Source: Anaerolineaceae bacterium UBA5311 (lineage in GTDB: Bacteria > Chloroflexota > Anaerolineae > Anaerolineales > Anaerolineaceae). Taken from it: 11,420 nt of DNA. The stretch's first letter is position 1. Every line of letters starts with the position of its first letter. The DNA is taken from the NCBI GenBank assembly GCA_002411175.1, contig DHRN01000077.1, positions 1-11,420 on the forward strand. Direction: 5' to 3'. The notes beneath the pieces were generated by a model. That model did no database searches. It was not told the DNA's origin and saw nothing but the letters and a program-made list of their open reading frames with translations. This document shows positions 8,109 to 11,420 of the stretch, one piece after another. Made by a program: the position numbers and the translations under genes.

Positions 8109-8137
8109 AGAATAGCAAAAGCGGGGAGTTAAGTCAA
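8109..8137 (-). promoter_or_regulatory. Strong promoter for the ATPase / 710-aa operon
   Basis: On the minus strand, TTGACT (8137-8132), a 17-bp spacer, then the -10 TATTCT (8114-8109) preceded by TG, giving the extended form TGCTATTCT. Transcription would begin near 8102, about 22 nt before the ATPase start at 8080, leaving space for its AAGGTGG ribosome-binding site. Confidence 0.7.
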
Positions 8138-8203
8138 GTAGTTAAAATATATTGCCAAGTTGACGTAACTGAAAGAGAATAGAATCAACAATTAAAATCT
8201 GAC

Positions 8204-8231
8204 TTGAATTAATCGTAATATAAAGTAAAAT
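8204..8231 (+). promoter_or_regulatory. Likely parA promoter
   Basis: TTGAAT (8204-8209), a 16-bp spacer and TAAAAT (8226-8231) fit a sigma-70-type promoter. It would start transcription near 8238, about 30 nt before the parA ATG. AAGGA (8258-8262) is the ribosome-binding site. The surrounding region 8138-8250 is strongly A/T-rich. An alternative -35 TTGACG lies at 8160-8165 but has no well-spaced -10. Confidence 0.5.
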
Positions 8232-8267
8232 AATAAGCACACAATCGATCAGCATAAAAGGACGCAT

Positions 8268-9098
8268 ATGGCAATTATATCTCTGATCAATCGAAAAGGC
8301 GGCGTGGGCAAGTCCACAATAAGCATAAACCTGGCAGCAGGGCTCGCCATTCACGAATCGCGCAAACCTGGCAGCAAGCCGGTGCTGCTCATTGATATGG
8401 ATGACCAGCTCTCCGCCACGATTACAGCCATGGGCGGAGGGTTTTCAGAAAATTTTGTACCCGTAATCACAGCCGAAAGCAACTATCCCCAGGCGCTCGA
8501 AAACGGGTTTGGCGCCAGCGAATCGCTGATTATCGACTCGTTGATCCCACGCAAACGAGACCAAAAAGTGAAACTTTTTCGCACCAACAAAGCGCGTATG
8601 GAAGGGCTCGAATCAGCGCTCAAACAACGTGATGAAGCTGACTTCCAGCTGACCTATTTTCTCGAACCAATCCAGGACGAATTCTCATACATTATCATTG
8701 ACAACCCGCCCTCCGCCGGTATGCTGCCCATGAATTCGCTTGTCGCCAGCACGCACGTGCTCATTCCGATCGAACCTGACGGGCTTAGCCTGATCGGTCT
8801 GGCTGACATTTTAAGGATGGTCGAAAACGTGCGAAAAAGCACTAATCCCGCACTGGAAGTTTTGGGCATCATTCCTTCGCGCTTCCGCATGGTCCGGCGG
8901 CAGTCACAGGACGTGATCGAAGACATGGAGCGTATTTACGGTCACCTTTTGTTGCCCTACATCAAAGACCTGGCGGATATATCTGCCGCTACCACCGCGG
9001 GTTATGATGTTTTTTCATTTAGCCCGGAGAAATCGCAGGCATATCGCTGCGTGTCGAACCTGGTCGATGCCGTCCTGGGAAAGCTGGGCGCGGCGTAG
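8268..9098 (+). CDS. parA: ParA-type partition ATPase
   Basis: A Walker-type (deviant P-loop) ATPase of 276 residues that would move or position DNA cargo with ParB by cycling on the nucleoid. The deviant Walker A is KGGVGKST (10-17), with the signature first lysine at residue 10. Switch I/Walker A' is LLIDMDDQ (40-47), where most ParAs have D-x-D-P-Q. Walker B is YIIIDNPPS (141-149). The segment IPIEPDGLSLIGL (166-178) is typical of the family. No N-terminal helix-turn-helix extension is present, so this is the short form, which usually does not repress its own promoter. Relative to compact ParAs, residues 57-130 hold a longer charged insertion. The ATG at 8268 has AAGGA 5 nt ahead. parB follows after 50 bp on the same strand, and the pair is divergent from the ATPase/710-residue operon. 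Confidence 0.95.
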   Translation: MAIISLINRKGGVGKSTISINLAAGLAIHESRKPGSKPVLLIDMDDQLSATITAMGGGFSENFVPVITAESNYPQALENGFGASESLIIDSLIPRKRDQKVKLFRTNKARMEGLESALKQRDEADFQLTYFLEPIQDEFSYIIIDNPPSAGMLPMNSLVASTHVLIPIEPDGLSLIGLADILRMVENVRKSTNPALEVLGIIPSRFRMVRRQSQDVIEDMERIYGHLLLPYIKDLADISAATTAGYDVFSFSPEKSQAYRCVSNLVDAVLGKLGAA

Positions 9099-9114
9099 TG
9101 TGCCCATGGGCACA
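9099..9114. promoter_or_regulatory. parS-like palindrome, copy 2 (parA-parB spacer)
   Basis: TGTGCCCATGGGCACA, a perfect 16-bp palindrome, starts on the base after the parA stop and lies 34 bp before the parB start. It is identical to the core at 7000-7015. A ParB bound here could load onto the DNA and could also dampen parB expression. As an RNA hairpin it lacks a following T-run, so a terminator is unlikely. Confidence 0.65.
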
Positions 9115-9148
9115 ATCGGGCAAAAAAAGCCAGGTATAAGGAGAGAAA

Positions 9149-10288
9149 ATGGCAAGAGAACCTAAAAAAAGTTTTGGCAGTCTGATTGACCTCACTTCAG
9201 AAGCCTTCGAATCAAGTCAGCAAACGGAACCTCAGCCCCTGGCGATGGCGCCAAAAATGGTCAACCACCGCCAGAGTGTTTTCCGCGTGCCCCTTTCGAT
9301 GATCCGACCGGATCGCTTCCAGGCACGCTTGCTCCTGCCGCTGCCCCTGCGCGATGCGTTTTATTCCGGTGAAAATGATTGGCGCCAGACTGCCAGGCGT
9401 TGGCTGGATATGGCTGCGGTTGACCGGCTGGTGCGCAGGGATCTTGATGAACTGATCACCCTCGGCGACTCGCTGCATGACACTGGGCAGATCAAACCGA
9501 TCACCGGTCAGGTGGTTAGCCGTGACGGACGCGACATTTTCAACATGCTCACAGGCGAACGCCGCTTTTGGGCAACCGCCATCAAAGCGCTCAACGATGG
9601 CATTGAGGAAGAGCCCTACGTGCTTGCATTGATCGACAATCAGCCCACGCTCGAAAAACAGATCGCGGAAAACATGGCTTACAAAGCGCTTACCCCGGTC
9701 GGCAAAGCGCGTGCTGCTGCCAGGTTGGTTTTGGAAGCAAGCCAGATTCAACCGAGGGAAGACGAGAAGGAAGCTGAATATTTTAAGCGCGTTACAGAGG
9801 TGCGTTTGGACGACGAGATGAAGGATCTGCTTCAAAAAAATCTGCAGATGGAGCGCACCTATTTTGGCAGGTTGATGAAATTTTTCGAACTGCCCGAAGC
9901 CTCACTGGAGCTGGCAGACCGCTCCGAGATGCCAGAACGCGTTTTGCGCGAAATCATGCGCTACGACAGCAAGCTCTGGCCCGCGGCTGTAGAGTATTTC
10001 GCTGAATTCGACAACCGCACCTATCTGGATGTTGAAGCGTTCTTAGAGCGAGAATCCGGCAAAGTTCAGCAGCGAACCCCGCGCTTGCCTGCTGACCCGC
10101 TGACTAAATCCGCCCGTTCTTTGAAAAAAGTCTTGCTGGGAATGGATGAGCTCACCCAGGCAGACAAGCCGGGCTCGCTCGCCGATGCCCTGCTTGGCGA
10201 CAGCGACCTGAAAGAAGCCAAAGAAATCGCCGAACGTATCTCCGCCGTCGCCCAGGCGGTGCAAACCCGCGTGAGGGGCTTGAAGTAG
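9149..10288 (+). CDS. parB: ParB-family partition protein, divergent
   Basis: A ParB/Spo0J-type CTP-binding centromere protein of 379 residues; it would bind parS, spread, and stimulate ParA. AAGGAG (9138-9143) supports the ATG. In order: a variable N-terminus (1-45) where ParA would touch; PLSMIRPDRFQAR (48-60), matching the first conserved strand; LITLGDSLHDTGQIKPITG (102-120), box I; TGERRFWA (135-142), box II; ENMAYKALTPVGKARAA (174-190), box III; a central helical region (190-275) where the DNA-binding helix-turn-helix should lie; and a C-terminal region (300-379) ending in basic helices. Two things are odd. About 40 residues, rich in Arg and Trp (61-99), are inserted between the first strand and box I, where most ParBs have about ten. 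Box II reads GERRFWA rather than GERRYRA, so an Arg near the nucleotide site is Trp. The divergent sequence agrees with the unusual palindrome nearby. Confidence 0.9.
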   Translation: MAREPKKSFGSLIDLTSEAFESSQQTEPQPLAMAPKMVNHRQSVFRVPLSMIRPDRFQARLLLPLPLRDAFYSGENDWRQTARRWLDMAAVDRLVRRDLDELITLGDSLHDTGQIKPITGQVVSRDGRDIFNMLTGERRFWATAIKALNDGIEEEPYVLALIDNQPTLEKQIAENMAYKALTPVGKARAAARLVLEASQIQPREDEKEAEYFKRVTEVRLDDEMKDLLQKNLQMERTYFGRLMKFFELPEASLELADRSEMPERVLREIMRYDSKLWPAAVEYFAEFDNRTYLDVEAFLERESGKVQQRTPRLPADPLTKSARSLKKVLLGMDELTQADKPGSLADALLGDSDLKEAKEIAERISAVAQAVQTRVRGLK

Positions 10289-10343
10289 GCTGGTCCCGTT
10301 CTTGTTTCGAATCTTTACCAGACTAAAACCAGTTAAAAGCTAC

Positions 10344-10369
10344 CTGTGCCCACGGGCACAGTGTTTTTT
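10344..10369. terminator. Terminator-like palindrome, also parS-like copy 3
   Basis: CTGTGCCCACGGGCACAG (10344-10361) differs from copy 1 by one central base (CACG for CATG). On the plus strand it can fold as a 7-bp stem with a CACG tetraloop, followed 2 nt later by six T (10364-10369), 55 bp after the parB stop. It fits both an intrinsic terminator for parAB and a third parS-like site, and may serve as both. Confidence 0.65.
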
Positions 10370-10721
10370 GGTGACTAAGCTGTCATTTTGGATCTCGTTT
10401 CAGCAGCTCGGGTGAGATTGGCGGCGGCGAAGTTGGACATCGCAGTTGCTTTTGAGCTTTCGGGACTTCTTTTGCCAATATCAACATGATTATTACCAGA
10501 GCTAAGCATCCTTATGCTCATAATTGTCACAACAGGTCGTGCTAATTTGATGGTTTCCCCCTAAAGGGCGTATACCCTTTCATAAATCGGCAGGAATGAT
10601 ATCTGCCGGTCAGACCTATAGGGCGAACGGGGTGAGGCTCCAACAGCCAGGCGCATCCAATAACCCATAGTCTCAAAATGACATATTAATCAACCTCAGC
10701 CCCAGCCCGCCTATGTTTTTC
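10370..10721. other. Non-coding region with stray iterons and paired hairpins
   Basis: I see no gene. TGTCATTTTG at 10381-10390 (plus) is a partial iteron. TGTCATTTTGAGACT at 10684-10670 (minus) is a perfect one, and the shared stretch extends to TATGTCATTTTGAGACT. These two face each other 280 bp apart. Between them are two hairpins: AAAGGG/CCCTTT (10563-10580, 6-nt loop) and CGGCAG/CTGCCG (10588-10608, 9-nt loop). They are probably control or origin-related structures; an unmarked small RNA cannot be excluded. Confidence 0.55.
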
Positions 10722-10985
10722 TGTCAACACTCGTGTAGGGCGGACGATATTCGAGCTCCTCCCTCTGTCAAAATTCGTATAGGGCGGTCGAACTACCAGT
10801 TACCCCCTCTGTCATTACTCGTTTTGGGTGGACGAAATACCAGCTGCCACCTCTGTCAAAATTCGTATAGGGCGGACAAAGTACCAGTTTCCCCCTCTGT
10901 CATTACTCGTTTTGGGTGGACAAAACACCAGCTGCTCCCTTTGCCATTACTCGTTTTGGGTGGACAAAACACCAGCTGCTCCATC
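10722..10985 (+). repeat. Six-copy tandem array with exact 44-bp period
   Basis: Units begin with TGTCA (last TGCCA) at 10722, 10766, 10810, 10854, 10898 and 10942, always 44 bp apart. The unit at 10722 is the most diverged. Units 10766 and 10854 are type B (TGTCAAAATTCGTATAGGGC); units 10810, 10898 and 10942 are type A (TGTCATTACTCGTTTTGGGT). Types alternate B-A-B-A, then A again. Type A at 10898 and 10942 contains GTTTTG/CAAAAC, a 6-bp stem with a 6-nt loop. Since 44 is not a multiple of 3 the open frames here rotate and are not genes. There are no unique spacers, so it is not CRISPR. Confidence 0.9.
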
Positions 10986-11027
10986 TTTCCTGTTCCCTGT
11001 TCCCTGTTACCTATCCGCTCTATTCCT

Positions 11028-11058
11028 GTCATCCTGAGCCTCTTTTGCGAAGGATCTT
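11028..11058 (+). repeat. GTCATCCTGAG-type dispersed repeat
   Basis: GTCATCCTGAGCC followed by TTTTGCGAAGGATCTT matches, with slight change, the intergenic repeat often seen as GTCATCCTGAGC..GAAGGATCTT in many bacterial genomes, Chloroflexota among them. It has no coding content. Confidence 0.6.
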
Positions 11059-11064
11059 AACAAT

Positions 11065-11076
11065 CCCACGGGCACA
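11065..11076. promoter_or_regulatory. Partial copy of the parS-like palindrome
   Basis: CCCACGGGCACA equals the right three-quarters of the 10345-10360 site, but the left four bases are CAAT instead of TGTG. It could be a degraded or half site; chance or spread with the neighbouring repeat is possible. Confidence 0.3.
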
Positions 11077-11149
11077 ATTCCTCGGTCACAGTGACACGGT
11101 TTGGATGGCATCGTCGCATCATGGCTGTTTGAAAATAACCCCTCAGCGC

Positions 11150-11184
11150 TTGCCACCCCTCTTTAGAAGGGGGCAGGGGGGTGA
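11150..11184 (+). repeat. Dispersed C/G-rich hairpin repeat, copy 2
   Basis: TTGCCACCCCTCTTTAGAAG followed by GGGGCAGGGGGGTGAGA is the inverted counterpart of 649-684. The stem is CCCCTCT against AGAAGGGG, with one bulge. A third, truncated copy (CTTGCCACCCCCTCTTTAGA) is cut off by the window end at 11401-11420. Confidence 0.7.
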
Positions 11185-11268
11185 GACGGTGTGAAGTTTG
11201 TATGCCGGGGATGTCGCATCCCCTCATTGCGCCAATATACATTGGAGTGGCAACAGTTTATTGGATAC

Positions 11269-11328
11269 GGCGGATTGGGGGCAGAATACATTCGAGCAAT
11301 ACAAGGTTCGAGGTGCCCCCAATCTCGC
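11269..11328. repeat. Inverted repeat, 11-bp arms
   Basis: GATTGGGGGCA (11273-11283) and TGCCCCCAATC (11314-11324) are perfect complements with a 30-nt loop. Beyond them GGCG/CGCC continues the pairing after a one-base bulge. The right flank continues as CTCGCCCTAC, like the end of the 4457-4657 element, so this may be a related miniature element. The rest of 11185-11420 shows no gene. Confidence 0.5.
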
Positions 11329-11400
11329 CCTACAAAACTCGCAATCCTAAATTTATATATCACGTTGCGAACGTGGTAACACGTAGGGTAAAGTAGTGCT

Positions 11401-11420
11401 CTTGCCACCCCCTCTTTAGA
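11401..11420 (+). repeat. Dispersed C/G-rich hairpin repeat, copy 3 (cut by window end)
   Basis: CTTGCCACCCCCTCTTTAGA matches the left half of the element at 11150-11184; the rest lies outside the window. Confidence 0.6.

Noticed and set aside
9212..9835. 207-codon minus-strand frame within parB
   Set aside because: It is antisense to parB, whose conserved motifs are clear.
10713..11060. 115-codon open frame over the 44-bp array
   Set aside because: The period is not divisible by three, so each unit is read in another frame; the peptide has no conserved repeat, and no ribosome-binding site is present.
1..11420. DnaA boxes, tRNA or rRNA genes
   Set aside because: I saw no TTATCCACA-type cluster and no cloverleaf or rRNA-like sequence when reading both strands; this was by eye only.

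Overview
The window reads as an accessory, plasmid-like or secondary-replicon segment from a bacterium. Repeat families of these styles (GTCATCCTGAG...GAAGGATCTT, CTCGCAATGAC...GTCACTGCGAG, GTAGGGAACGCGGCTTGTCCCG) together with the style of the proteins suggest Chloroflexota, possibly Anaerolineae. That placement is inference only, as no marker gene is present. Coding density is very uneven. About 5.2 kb in the middle (5107-10288) is a compact four-gene block, while most of the rest is repetitive, non-coding DNA.

Layout: 1-633 holds four copies of a 151-bp tandem unit. 861-3152 is a long satellite-like array of about 20 units of about 120 bp, with an A/B alternation in its second half. 3355-3579 encodes a small two-helix membrane protein. 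3580-5106 has no convincing intact gene; it carries decayed-looking sequence and a GTAGGGAACG repeat family, one copy of which is interrupted by a 201-bp element with perfect 14-bp inverted ends. 5107-8080 (minus strand) encodes a 710-residue unrecognised protein and a 249-residue ExeA/TniB-type AAA+ ATPase. 8268-10288 (plus strand) encodes ParA and an unusual ParB. 10289-11420 is non-coding, with a terminator-like palindrome, hairpins, a six-copy array of exact 44-bp period and several dispersed repeats.

How it may work: the two divergent gene pairs look like one replicon-maintenance module. ParA/ParB would segregate DNA carrying the palindrome TGTGCCCATGGGCACA. Copies lie inside the 710-residue gene, directly after the parA stop and (one base different) directly after parB. 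It has the 16-bp size and the TGT...ACA ends of the classical parS but a different core. The 710-residue gene contains five iterons at an exact 33-bp period, written as an 11-residue protein repeat. Its TGTCATTTTGAGACT core recurs perfectly outside the gene at 10670-10684, so it is probably a DNA signal. This is what would be expected of an initiator that carries its own origin iterons, with the AAA+ ATPase as loader or co-initiator. Neither the initiator role nor the parS role is proven by the sequence alone.
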